Shown in pieces: positions 8,791-17,837 of a DNA stretch of 38,971 nt. Under the pieces are notes generated by a model. The model worked only from the letters and a program-made list of their open reading frames with translations. It ran no database searches and was not told where the DNA came from. Origin of the DNA: an uncultured Chitinophagales bacterium (GTDB lineage: Bacteria; Bacteroidota; Bacteroidia; Chitinophagales; UBA2359); assembly GCA_937927195.1 (NCBI GenBank), contig CALBCY010000253.1, positions 1 through 38,971 of the forward strand. The letters are read 5' to 3'. Position 1 is the stretch's first letter. Every line of letters starts with the position of its first letter. A program made the position numbers and the translations under genes.

Positions 8791-8895
8791 AATCAGCGAA
8801 AAATGCCCATTTCATTAAGAGAATGGCTCAATTAATTGAAAATGATTAAACAAACATTTTATTTTGTTTAATATTACAAAACGAATAGCAAAAGT

Positions 8896-11800
8896 TTAAT
8901 TTTTGTTTTCGAATATTTCAGAAGGTGAAATATTGTACCTTTTTTTGAAGGATGTAGAAAAATATCCAGGCGAAGCAAATCCAGTTTCATAAGCCACTTC
9001 TGAGACATTTTTATCGCCTTTCTTTAGCAACTCATATGCTTTTTCTAATCTAGTTGATTTAATAATTTCTCCAGCACTTCGATTGGTGAGTGCTTTGAGT
9101 TTTCTATGTAATTGCATTCTGCTCATGCCTATTTCTTTGCTTAAGGCAGTAACATTGTATTCTTGGTCATCAATATTAGCGAGAACAGATGATTTTACTT
9201 TTTCCATAAAATCCTTTTCTTTTTGAGAGACTTTGGTTTCAATATCTTTAGCTGGCTTTTTAAACTCCAACTGCTGGTAAAACAACTGAATCATATTTCT
9301 TAACTCCAATAGTTTTCTAATTCGAACATCGAGCTCTTTGTGGCTAAAAGGCTTGTTTAAATAAGCATCTGCTCCCTTTTCCAAACCTTCAATTCTGCTG
9401 TCAAGGGCCGTTTTAGCTGTCAACAAGATAATTGGAATGTGTGAGGTGGTGATATTCGATCTTATGGCTGTAGTTAACTCAAATCCATCCATTATTGGCA
9501 TCATGACATCAGATATGATAAGATCTGGAATGATCTCATTTGCAATGTCTAGGCCTTCTTTTCCATTGACGGCATGATAAAAATTATACTTTTTATCATC
9601 AAGACAAGAGCATATATACTCACGAATTTCTTGATTGTCTTCAACTATTAGCAATTCCAGTTTTCCATCATCTTCAAACTTGATTTGCTTAACATCAACT
9701 CTGTCTTTGCTTGTGTTTGATATTTTGACGGCGGGATTAATATTTAAAGTTGGTACCGAAAGGGTAGAATCGCCAATGGCATCTGTTGAAACGGGTAGGA
9801 TTATTTCAAAACTGGTGCCTTTTCCAAGGGTACTTTTAACCGCTACACTTCCTTTTTGTAATTCCACCAATTCTTTGACCAGTGCTAAACCTATTCCAGT
9901 TCCCTCCTGTCGCCTCGTAGTCGATCCGTCAATTTGATAAAAGCGCTTGAATATATTCTCTATATTTTCTTCCGAAATGCCCTGTCCAGTATCTTTGACC
10001 AGCAAGCGAATAAATTCTTGATCAGTTTGTTGGATTAAATTTAGTTCCAATTGAATCTCCCCCTCATGTGGAGTAAACTTAATTGCATTTGAAAGAAGGT
10101 TTAATACAATTTTTGTCCATTTGCTTTTATCAAAGTCAATGTCCCAATGCTCAAGAGCAGAAGTAAATGAAATACGAATATGTTTGGCTTCGACAAGTGG
10201 TGTGAATCTTTGTAACAAATCTTTGGTAAACACAACGATATCTCCATGTGAATAATTAATTGGCATTTTACCATCTTCCAATTTAGAAAGGTCCAGTAAC
10301 TGACTTAACAGATCTAGTAAATGATTGGCATTTTTCAGGGCGCCATTAACTTTTGTTTTCGTGAAATTGGAATCGGTTTTTTCTACCAATTGTTCCAAGG
10401 GACCAATGATCAAAGTGAGCGGTGTACGGAATTCATGAGTGATATTAGAGAAGAACCTGGTTTTTACCTTGTCCAATTCCATCAAATCTTCCGCTTGTTG
10501 TTTTATGGTTTTTCTGTCCTCCTCCAATTCAATGGTTCTTTTTTTGACTTCCGATTCCAAGGTTTCTTTGTCTTCTTGAAGTTTACGGATTCTCCATCTA
10601 ACCAGCATCAAAGTACTCAAGGCAGCAAAGGCCATCAAACTTAGGATGAACCACCAACGAAGGTAAAATGGTTTGAGGACATGAATTGGATAGGAAAGCT
10701 GTTTGCTCGACCATCCATTTTCAGAATCACCGGCTTTTATTTTTAAGGTGTAATCGCCATATGGAAGATTGTTTATTCTCAGAGAATTGGATTTCATCGG
10801 ATTCCAATTTTTGTGAAATCCTTCGATCATGTAGGCAAATTTGTGCTTGGCATGATCCGTGAAATCCATATAGGCAAATTCCATTTCAAAAAACAAATTA
10901 GTCGGTTGCAAATAGATAGAACCGTCCTTTAGAATCTCCTTTGTTTTATCTGTTAAGTTTTCAATTTCACCATCAAAAAGTTTGAATTGATTTAAACTAA
11001 GTTTGGTTTCATTTTTGGTTTCAACAGCAAAGTCAGAAGGGTCAAAGGAAATAACTCCCCCAAGTCCTCCAAAATATAGCCTGCCGTCTTTGGCTTTTAA
11101 ATGAGATTTGAAGTTGAATTCATTGTGTGGCAAGCCGTCTTCCGTTAAATATGTTTTTATCTGTTCATTGGTTTTATCCATACAATTGAGCCCCTTGTCG
11201 CTCGGAATCCATAATTTGTCGTGTTCATCTCCATAGACCGCATAAGTGAAGTTATTGGACAAGCCATCTTTGACGGTATACTGTCGGCAATCAGATTTTT
11301 CTGTACTTTCTGGTTTCCATTTTAAGAATCCCCCTCCTTTTGTAGCCATCCAGAAGATGCCCTCAGTATCTTCATAAATATGTAGCAAATAGTCGAATCT
11401 TAAATTGCTGTTTTCAACATTATAGTGATTAACGATTCCTTTTTCTTCGTCCAATAAATAGAGCCCATTTGCGCTGGCAATCCAAATGCCAGAGGAATTT
11501 CTATGCAAGTGATTGATCTTCGTTTCTTTTAAAGATTGAAATTCATTGTAATGCAAAAAGGGTTTTATCGAATGATCTGTCAGATTGATGTAGTCGAGCC
11601 CTTTGGTGGTGGCCGTCAATAATAGATTGGATTTTTCCAATTCTAAAAAATCGGTGATTTCTTTTGAAGTAGATTTGGATATTAAATTGCTTTCTCCGGT
11701 TTCCAAGTTTTTATAAGAATAGTAATGATGTCCTGTATATAAACCAGTAAGCAATAAGCTATCTTGATGATGGATTGCCAAACCCCACAAGGTATTTATT

Positions 11801-13014
11801 GTATCAATTTGTCCATTCGAAGGATTTAATTGGTAGGTACATTTATTGACAAAATAGACCATTCCATTGTCCGCTTCTATAATTTCTCTAGAATCGGAAT
11901 AGTCTTCTATTTGATGAACAATATTGAAATGATTGTTTTTTAAATTAATTTTCAGAAGCCCAAAGGCAGAACAAGCCCAAAATTCAGATCCATCGGCATT
12001 GCATTCTATTTCACTAATACCGTATCCAGACTCCTTTTTCGAGAAATTGGGAAATTCGTATAGCCAATTTCCCATTGGGTCAAAAAGGTTCAATTGTCCA
12101 GACACCATGGAATACCAAAGACCATTAGCTGTTCTTTGCAATGCGAATGGTTGAATTCCAAAAGTATCAGGGTTAATTGTTTCCTTTCCTTTTTTTAAAT
12201 GAAATGGTAAAACGGCTTGATTATATTGTTTGATCCAAGTTTGAACAACAGGATTTTCATCGAATTTCCAGCCTTTACTGGCCGTTGCGAAGGCCATTTT
12301 ATCCTCTTCTCCTGCCCAAAGACCAACGACTTCATTTTCGAATTGAACAATATCAATTAAAGTTCCTTTTTGATCTAAATTGAAAACTTTTTTACCTGAG
12401 TTTACCCAGATATTATCCTCGGAATCTATTACTAAGTTATAGAACAATTCTCCTTCTTTGTGAAATAGCTTTTTTAGCTTTTTATTCTGATACCTATAAA
12501 TTTCACCCGCCAAAGTCGAAAACCAAACCCTTCTTTTAGGATCATCGACCTTCAAAAGGTTTAAGTCGGAAATCTTGATGTCAATGGCCTGTTTCTTAAA
12601 AAATGTTTCAAAAGAAACGGCCTTTTCCAGAACAGGATCGAATATTGAAATGGCATCTAAAGGATAATGCTTGTTGCCAAATTTTAGTTTTTTGATGATA
12701 AACAACCATTTGTTATTTTGATCATCCTCCTGAATTTCACTTGCCATTACAGTCCGAGAATCCAGTCCATTATCTTTGGAATTGTAATGCTTGAATTCAT
12801 AGCCATCATATCTATCCAGACCATATTGATTGGCTATCCAAATGTATCCCAATGAATCTTTAAATACAACCGAGGTAAACAGATTGGAAAGGCCATCTTC
12901 AGTCGTGATCAGTTTAGAATCAAATAGATAATCTGATGAGTTTTGGGAATAGATGGGCAGGCTGATTAAAATCAACAGAAGAGAAAAAAATATTCTTTTG
13001 CCAGCTTGCTTCAT
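8896..13014 (-). CDS. Hybrid two-component system regulator (HTCS), copy 1
   Basis: A one-protein sensor and transcription factor of 1372 residues, typical of Bacteroidota polysaccharide loci. It has a signal peptide (1-23, ending IYSQ), then a periplasmic two-bladed propeller with Reg_prop repeats (for example GLSNLFTSVVFKDSLGYIW) and a Y_Y_Y domain (about 690-780). One membrane helix lies near 786-808, followed by a coiled linker. The kinase has phospho-acceptor His860 in NITHEFRTP, N-box NLLSNAIKFT and G2 box GTGIGLALVKEL. The receiver domain carries acceptor Asp1169 in SDVMMPIMDG. An AraC-type HTH (about 1295-1372) ends the protein. All key residues are intact. The second copy lies 289 bp upstream, and the pair may share transcripts. 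Control of the nearby susCD genes is inference from typical locus organisation. Confidence 0.95.
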   Translation of the reverse strand: MKQAGKRIFFSLLLILISLPIYSQNSSDYLFDSKLITTEDGLSNLFTSVVFKDSLGYIWIANQYGLDRYDGYEFKHYNSKDNGLDSRTVMASEIQEDDQNNKWLFIIKKLKFGNKHYPLDAISIFDPVLEKAVSFETFFKKQAIDIKISDLNLLKVDDPKRRVWFSTLAGEIYRYQNKKLKKLFHKEGELFYNLVIDSEDNIWVNSGKKVFNLDQKGTLIDIVQFENEVVGLWAGEEDKMAFATASKGWKFDENPVVQTWIKQYNQAVLPFHLKKGKETINPDTFGIQPFALQRTANGLWYSMVSGQLNLFDPMGNWLYEFPNFSKKESGYGISEIECNADGSEFWACSAFGLLKINLKNNHFNIVHQIEDYSDSREIIEADNGMVYFVNKCTYQLNPSNGQIDTINTLWGLAIHHQDSLLLTGLYTGHHYYSYKNLETGESNLISKSTSKEITDFLELEKSNLLLTATTKGLDYINLTDHSIKPFLHYNEFQSLKETKINHLHRNSSGIWIASANGLYLLDEEKGIVNHYNVENSNLRFDYLLHIYEDTEGIFWMATKGGGFLKWKPESTEKSDCRQYTVKDGLSNNFTYAVYGDEHDKLWIPSDKGLNCMDKTNEQIKTYLTEDGLPHNEFNFKSHLKAKDGRLYFGGLGGVISFDPSDFAVETKNETKLSLNQFKLFDGEIENLTDKTKEILKDGSIYLQPTNLFFEMEFAYMDFTDHAKHKFAYMIEGFHKNWNPMKSNSLRINNLPYGDYTLKIKAGDSENGWSSKQLSYPIHVLKPFYLRWWFILSLMAFAALSTLMLVRWRIRKLQEDKETLESEVKKRTIELEEDRKTIKQQAEDLMELDKVKTRFFSNITHEFRTPLTLIIGPLEQLVEKTDSNFTKTKVNGALKNANHLLDLLSQLLDLSKLEDGKMPINYSHGDIVVFTKDLLQRFTPLVEAKHIRISFTSALEHWDIDFDKSKWTKIVLNLLSNAIKFTPHEGEIQLELNLIQQTDQEFIRLLVKDTGQGISEENIENIFKRFYQIDGSTTRRQEGTGIGLALVKELVELQKGSVAVKSTLGKGTSFEIILPVSTDAIGDSTLSVPTLNINPAVKISNTSKDRVDVKQIKFEDDGKLELLIVEDNQEIREYICSCLDDKKYNFYHAVNGKEGLDIANEIIPDLIISDVMMPIMDGFELTTAIRSNITTSHIPIILLTAKTALDSRIEGLEKGADAYLNKPFSHKELDVRIRKLLELRNMIQLFYQQLEFKKPAKDIETKVSQKEKDFMEKVKSSVLANIDDQEYNVTALSKEIGMSRMQLHRKLKALTNRSAGEIIKSTRLEKAYELLKKGDKNVSEVAYETGFASPGYFSTSFKKRYNISPSEIFENKN

Positions 13015-13303
13015 AGTTTGAATAAAATGGATCTAATTAATTATCTACTTTTTGCAAATCGTGGGATTTTCAAGATAGTAATTATCAAGTAAACAAGTAA
13101 ATAACTCAAAAATAATCAAACAAATTTGTTGATAATATTGATTGTTTTATTGGGAAGGGTAAACAAACTCAATTTTATTTAGATGAAGGTACATGGGCAA
13201 TCTCGGAATTCCAATTTAAACCAATCTTTCACATATTTTCGAACATAAAAAAAAGTGAATTTATTTGCTGTTCAGTATTGTTAATATGGGTTCCTTTGAC
13301 TGT

Positions 13304-16300
13304 TTACAATCTGTTGTTTTCCAAAACTTCAGAAGGAGAAATATTGAATTTTTTCTTGAAAGAAGTAGAAAAATAACCAGGAGAGGAGAATCCTGTTTCA
13401 TAAGCGATTTCTGAGACATTAAGATTGCCTTCTTTTAATAATTCAAAAGCCTTATCCAATCTTGTCGATTTGATGAGTTCTCCAGCTGTTCGATTGCTGA
13501 GTGCTTTTAATTTCCTGTGGAGTTGCATTCGACTCATCCCCATTTCTTTGCTGAGCATTTCAACGCCAAATTGTTGGTCATCTATTTTTTGAACAATACA
13601 GGCTTTAAGCTTGGCTATAAAATCAAGTTCTTTTTGGCTGACTTTGTCTGCAATTTCTGGCACATCTTTGTCCAACTCCAATTGATGGTAGAATTTTTGG
13701 ATCAAGCTTCTTATTTCCAGCAGTTTTCTAATTCTTACATTCAATTCTTTGTGACTAAAGGGCTTATTCAAATAAGCATCTGCTCCTGTTTCCAGACCTT
13801 CAATGCGACTGTCGATTGAAGTTTTGGCAGTTAAAATTATGATGGGGATGTGAGAGGTTGTAATATTGTTTCTAATAGAATTTATCATCTCAAATCCATC
13901 CATTATTGGCATCATTACATCAGATATGATCAAATCAGGAATGATTTCATTTGCAATTGCTAAGCCTTCTTTACCATTAACAGCTTGGGAAAAATTGTAT
14001 TTGCTACTATCCAAGCATGAACAGATGTATTCTCTTATTTCTTGATTGTCTTCCACAATCAACAATTCTAACTTATCGCTATCTTGTAAGGAAATGTTGT
14101 ACAATTTCTTGGTTTTAGAAGGAGCAGTTGTTTGCAATTCAGCCTCAATCTCAGCATTGGTTTTGACAAAGAATGGTTTTGAATCTGCAGCAATTTTTAC
14201 GACAGGAATTTCTATTTCAAAAGTGGTTCCTTCGCCTTTGCTGCTTTCAACATGAACATGCCCATTTTGAAGTTCTACCAACTCTTTTACCAAAGCAAGT
14301 CCGATTCCGGTTCCTTCTTGCTGCCTTGTCAATGTCCCATCTATTTGATAGAAACGCTTAAATATTTTATCGAGGTTTTCTTTTGAAATGCCCTGCCCGG
14401 TGTCTTTAACGACCAATCGAATAAATTCTTCATTGTTTTTTATTAATTGATACAATCCTAATTGAATCATGCCTTCTTGCTCCGTAAATTTAATTGCATT
14501 GGAAAGCAGATTTAAAACAATTTTAGTCCATTTACTTTCGTCAAAATCGATGTCCCATTTTTCAATGTCTGAGGTAAATGAAATGTTGATGAGTTTGTTC
14601 TCCGCAAGTGGTTTGAATCTTTGGAACAAATCTTTGGTAAACGAAATGACATCCCCATGAGCGTAATTTATTGGCATTTTACCCTCCTCCAGTTTGGAAA
14701 GATCCAAAAGTTGACTCAACAAGTCAAGCAAGTGATTGGCATTCTTAAGGGCTCCTTTTATTTTGCTTCCTTTTACTTTACTTGTAATAAAATTGGAACT
14801 CGATTTATCTACTAGTTGTTCCAGAGGCCCAATTATTAAGGTTAATGGAGTTCTGAATTCATGCGTGATGTTTGAAAAAAATCTGGATTTAACTTTATCA
14901 AGTTCCATTAAATCTTCGGATTGTTTCTTTATGATTTTTTTATCTTCTTCTAATTCCAGTGTTCTTTTTTTAACCTCGTTTTCCAGGTTTTCTTTGTCTT
15001 TTTGCAATTTGCGAATGCGCCATCTAACAGCCAGAATTGAACTTATGGCAACGAATGCTATTAAACTTAAAATAAACCAAAGTCTTAAATAAAATGGTTT
15101 TATTACATAGATGGGATAAGAGAGTTCTTTTGACGACCAGCCTTTTTCTAAATCTCCAGCTTTGACTTTTAATGTATAATTACCATATGGAAGATTGTTA
15201 ATTCGCAAATGATTACTTTCCATAGAATTCCAGTTTTTGTGAAATCCTTCTATCTTGTAGGTGAACTTGTGCTTAGATGGATCGTTGAAATCCATATAAG
15301 TAAATTCCATTTCAAAAAATAAATTGGACGGGTAGAGTTTAATGGATTTTTCTTGGGAAAGTTCATTGGTTTTGTCTATCAAATTTTCAGTGTCTTCATC
15401 GAAAAGTTGGTATAGAGTCATTAAAAGATTCGTTTTGTTCTTGTTCTCTAAAGCAAAATCTTTTGGCTGAAATGAAATGATGCCTCCCAGTCCTCCAAAA
15501 TATAAAGTTCGATCTTTTGATTGGAAATGTGAATTGAAATTGAACTCGTTGTGTGGCAAGCCATCTTCTTTTAAATAAGTTCTAATTTGTTTAGTGGATT
15601 TGTCCATACACATTAGCCCTAAATCACTTGGAATCCACAGTTTATTGAAATCGTCTTCGTAAACTGCATAGGTATAGTTATTGGATAAACCATCTTTTGT
15701 TGTGTATCGTTTGTAGTCAGATTGATCTGCGCTTCCAGGTTTCCAGCTGATTAATCCGCCGCCTTTGGTTGCCATCCAGAAAACACCAGTTTCATCTTCA
15801 TAAATGTGAACCAAATCATCAAAGTTTAAATTGCTATTTTCAGAATTGAAATGATTGATAATTCCTTTCTCTTCATCCAATAAATAAAGTCCATTGGAAC
15901 TAGCAAGCCAAATACCAGATGCGTTTTTATGTAGATATTTGACACTACTTTTCTTAAGGGACTGAAATTGATTGTATTTTGAAAAAGCTTTAACGGAATA
16001 ATTTTCAGGATCAATGTAATATAATCCAATTGTTGTTCCGATTAATAGATCATTCGATTGTTCTAAGTCCAGAAAGTCATTAATGGCTGTACCTGGAGTT
16101 ACACCGGTTTCTGAAATAGATTTTTTGAAAATCATTGTATCTTCTTGACTTTCTAAATTCAAAGCATGAAAAAAGGCAGTGCCAGAAAATGCACTGGAAA
16201 TTAGCAAACCATTTCGATAGTAAAGGGATGGACCATGAGTTTCTAAAAGTCGATCAATTTGTCCAGTGGATGGGTCAATTTTGTATGTGTCTTTATTTGA

Positions 16301-17470
16301 AATATAGAGTATGCCATTTTCGTCCTCAAGAATATCACGGCTATTAGAAAGGGCTTCCGTTTTGTGAACAATGTTGAAATGGTTTTTTTTGTAGCTTGCT
16401 TTTGACAAACCAAAGGGAGAGGTGCACCAAAAACAAGTACCATCCTTACTAGAATTTGAATCGTCAAAACGGTATTCCATTTCTTTTTCAAAAAAGTTTC
16501 CAAAAGCCCCTAACCAATTGCCTTGCGGACCAAAAAGGTTTAATTTTTTAGAGACCATTGCATACCAAAAACCTTTATTCGTTCTGTACAAAGCAAAAGG
16601 GCTCACTCCAAAATTGTGATCTATTTCAAGGGCAACAGAATCTTTCTTTAGCGCAAATGGAACAATTTCACCAGTCTTTGTCAAGGACCAAATGTGAATT
16701 GGTTCAAATAAAGTTATTTTACCGATTTTACCGAAATGTGTAGCAATCTTAACTTCAAGTTCTCCAGCAACCCATAATCCTACAACTGCTTGATCGAATC
16801 GAAAGACATTGATTAAATCTCCTTGGGGGCTTAATTTGTAAACTTCATTTTTGGAACCAATCCATATGTTATCAGCGTCATCAACTGCAAGCCTGTTAAA
16901 AAGAGCACCTTCCTTTTGATAAACTTTTTTTAGCTTCTTATTTTGATACAAAAAAAGCGCTCCATCTAAGCTTGAGAGCCAAACTCTTCTTTTGGGATCT
17001 TGAACCGCGATTAGTGTCAATTTTGAATTTTTCAAAACTTCGGCCTCCTCCTTCAAATAATCTTCAAGGTCGATGGCCTTTTCTAATTCGGGACTGAAAA
17101 TTTGAATGGATTCGATCGGTCTATCCCAATAAATATCACTAGTAACTTTAGAATAACTCAACCATATCTGGTTTTGATCATCCTCTTGTATTTCATTTAG
17201 TGACTGACCATTTGGATTCAGCCCATTTATTTTTGAATTATAGTGTTTGAATTCATAACCATCATATCGATCGAGACCGTATTGATTGCCAATCCAGAGA
17301 TAGTCGTTTGAATCTTGAAAGATACTTTTAGTAAATAAACTGGAAAGACCATCTTCAGTTGTAATTAGTTTGGACTCAAACAAATAATCGGATGAATTTT
17401 GGGAATAGAAGGGTAGGCTGATTAAAACCAACAAGAGAGAACAAAATATTTTATCGAATTGGTATTTCAT
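13304..17470 (-). CDS. Hybrid two-component system regulator (HTCS), copy 2
   Basis: A tandem paralogue of the downstream regulator, with the same order of parts: signal peptide, two propellers, Y_Y_Y domain, membrane helix (about 795-815), kinase, receiver, AraC-type HTH. I chose the ATG at 17468-17470, giving 1388 residues. It begins directly before a normal signal peptide (MKYQFDKIFCSLLLVLISL), whereas an ATG at 17515 would add 15 residues in front of it. On this numbering His870 (NITHEFRTP) and Asp1184 (SDVMMPIMDG) are the phosphorelay residues; both are present. The kinase, receiver and HTH parts are very close to copy 1. The periplasmic propeller has diverged more and has small insertions, and the kinase linker has five extra residues (KVKGSKIKGALK against KVNGALK). 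This suggests related DNA targets but different or shifted ligands. Confidence 0.95.
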   Translation of the reverse strand: MKYQFDKIFCSLLLVLISLPFYSQNSSDYLFESKLITTEDGLSSLFTKSIFQDSNDYLWIGNQYGLDRYDGYEFKHYNSKINGLNPNGQSLNEIQEDDQNQIWLSYSKVTSDIYWDRPIESIQIFSPELEKAIDLEDYLKEEAEVLKNSKLTLIAVQDPKRRVWLSSLDGALFLYQNKKLKKVYQKEGALFNRLAVDDADNIWIGSKNEVYKLSPQGDLINVFRFDQAVVGLWVAGELEVKIATHFGKIGKITLFEPIHIWSLTKTGEIVPFALKKDSVALEIDHNFGVSPFALYRTNKGFWYAMVSKKLNLFGPQGNWLGAFGNFFEKEMEYRFDDSNSSKDGTCFWCTSPFGLSKASYKKNHFNIVHKTEALSNSRDILEDENGILYISNKDTYKIDPSTGQIDRLLETHGPSLYYRNGLLISSAFSGTAFFHALNLESQEDTMIFKKSISETGVTPGTAINDFLDLEQSNDLLIGTTIGLYYIDPENYSVKAFSKYNQFQSLKKSSVKYLHKNASGIWLASSNGLYLLDEEKGIINHFNSENSNLNFDDLVHIYEDETGVFWMATKGGGLISWKPGSADQSDYKRYTTKDGLSNNYTYAVYEDDFNKLWIPSDLGLMCMDKSTKQIRTYLKEDGLPHNEFNFNSHFQSKDRTLYFGGLGGIISFQPKDFALENKNKTNLLMTLYQLFDEDTENLIDKTNELSQEKSIKLYPSNLFFEMEFTYMDFNDPSKHKFTYKIEGFHKNWNSMESNHLRINNLPYGNYTLKVKAGDLEKGWSSKELSYPIYVIKPFYLRLWFILSLIAFVAISSILAVRWRIRKLQKDKENLENEVKKRTLELEEDKKIIKKQSEDLMELDKVKSRFFSNITHEFRTPLTLIIGPLEQLVDKSSSNFITSKVKGSKIKGALKNANHLLDLLSQLLDLSKLEEGKMPINYAHGDVISFTKDLFQRFKPLAENKLINISFTSDIEKWDIDFDESKWTKIVLNLLSNAIKFTEQEGMIQLGLYQLIKNNEEFIRLVVKDTGQGISKENLDKIFKRFYQIDGTLTRQQEGTGIGLALVKELVELQNGHVHVESSKGEGTTFEIEIPVVKIAADSKPFFVKTNAEIEAELQTTAPSKTKKLYNISLQDSDKLELLIVEDNQEIREYICSCLDSSKYNFSQAVNGKEGLAIANEIIPDLIISDVMMPIMDGFEMINSIRNNITTSHIPIIILTAKTSIDSRIEGLETGADAYLNKPFSHKELNVRIRKLLEIRSLIQKFYHQLELDKDVPEIADKVSQKELDFIAKLKACIVQKIDDQQFGVEMLSKEMGMSRMQLHRKLKALSNRTAGELIKSTRLDKAFELLKEGNLNVSEIAYETGFSSPGYFSTSFKKKFNISPSEVLENNRL

Positions 17471-17567
17471 TGAAAAAATAAAAAATGCATCTTGAAAACT
17501 CCTCATTATTAGCAATGAGCTGGATACGAAACGCTCAAAGTTAATAAGATATTTGACAAGAGATAAG

Positions 17568-17575
17568 CAAAAATA
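17568..17575 (-). promoter_or_regulatory. Candidate -7 element for the HTCS operon
   Basis: On the minus strand this reads TATTTTTG, an exact TAnnTTTG match about 98 bases before the chosen ATG. A TTG lies upstream but only about 13 bases away, closer than the usual 19-20, so the assignment is tentative. Confidence 0.35.
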
Positions 17576-17774
17576 GGAGAACTGAACTCAAGGGAAATAG
17601 ACGAAAGATTTCTGACTCAATTGTGGTTAAATATTTTGCTCCAAATTATTTGTGTTTCAAGATTAATAAAATACATATTCATATTTAGATTGCTGCATGA
17701 AAGTCTTTTAACTATTTGTCTTTTGCATATGGATAGTTGAAATTAAATATCAAATAATCTACTAACTTTTATTT

Positions 17775-17814
17775 AAAAAAAAAAGAGGCTACATAAACGA
17801 ATGTAGCCTCTTTT
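17775..17814 (-). terminator. Intrinsic terminator of the Cys-rich secreted protein gene
   Basis: A perfect 14-bp stem (AAAAGAGGCTACAT at 17781-17794 with ATGTAGCCTCTTTT at 17801-17814) has a 6-base loop. On the minus strand the stem is followed by a long T run. It lies 24 bp after the stop codon of the 1342-residue gene and separates it from the HTCS pair. Confidence 0.9.
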
Positions 17815-17837
17815 AAAACAGTGATTTTTCTTTAATG

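Larger units (their letters stand above)
17471..17837. other. Gap between HTCS copy 2 and the secreted Cys-rich protein
   Basis: No gene was found. It holds a candidate minus-strand promoter for HTCS copy 2 (17568-17575) and the terminator of the upstream secreted-protein gene (17775-17814). The rest is AT-rich and unremarkable. Confidence 0.5.

Noticed and set aside
10211..10224. TTGTAACAA inside the HTCS copy 1 gene
   Set aside because: It lies within conserved kinase codons (LLQRF region) and is isolated, so it is best explained as coding sequence.
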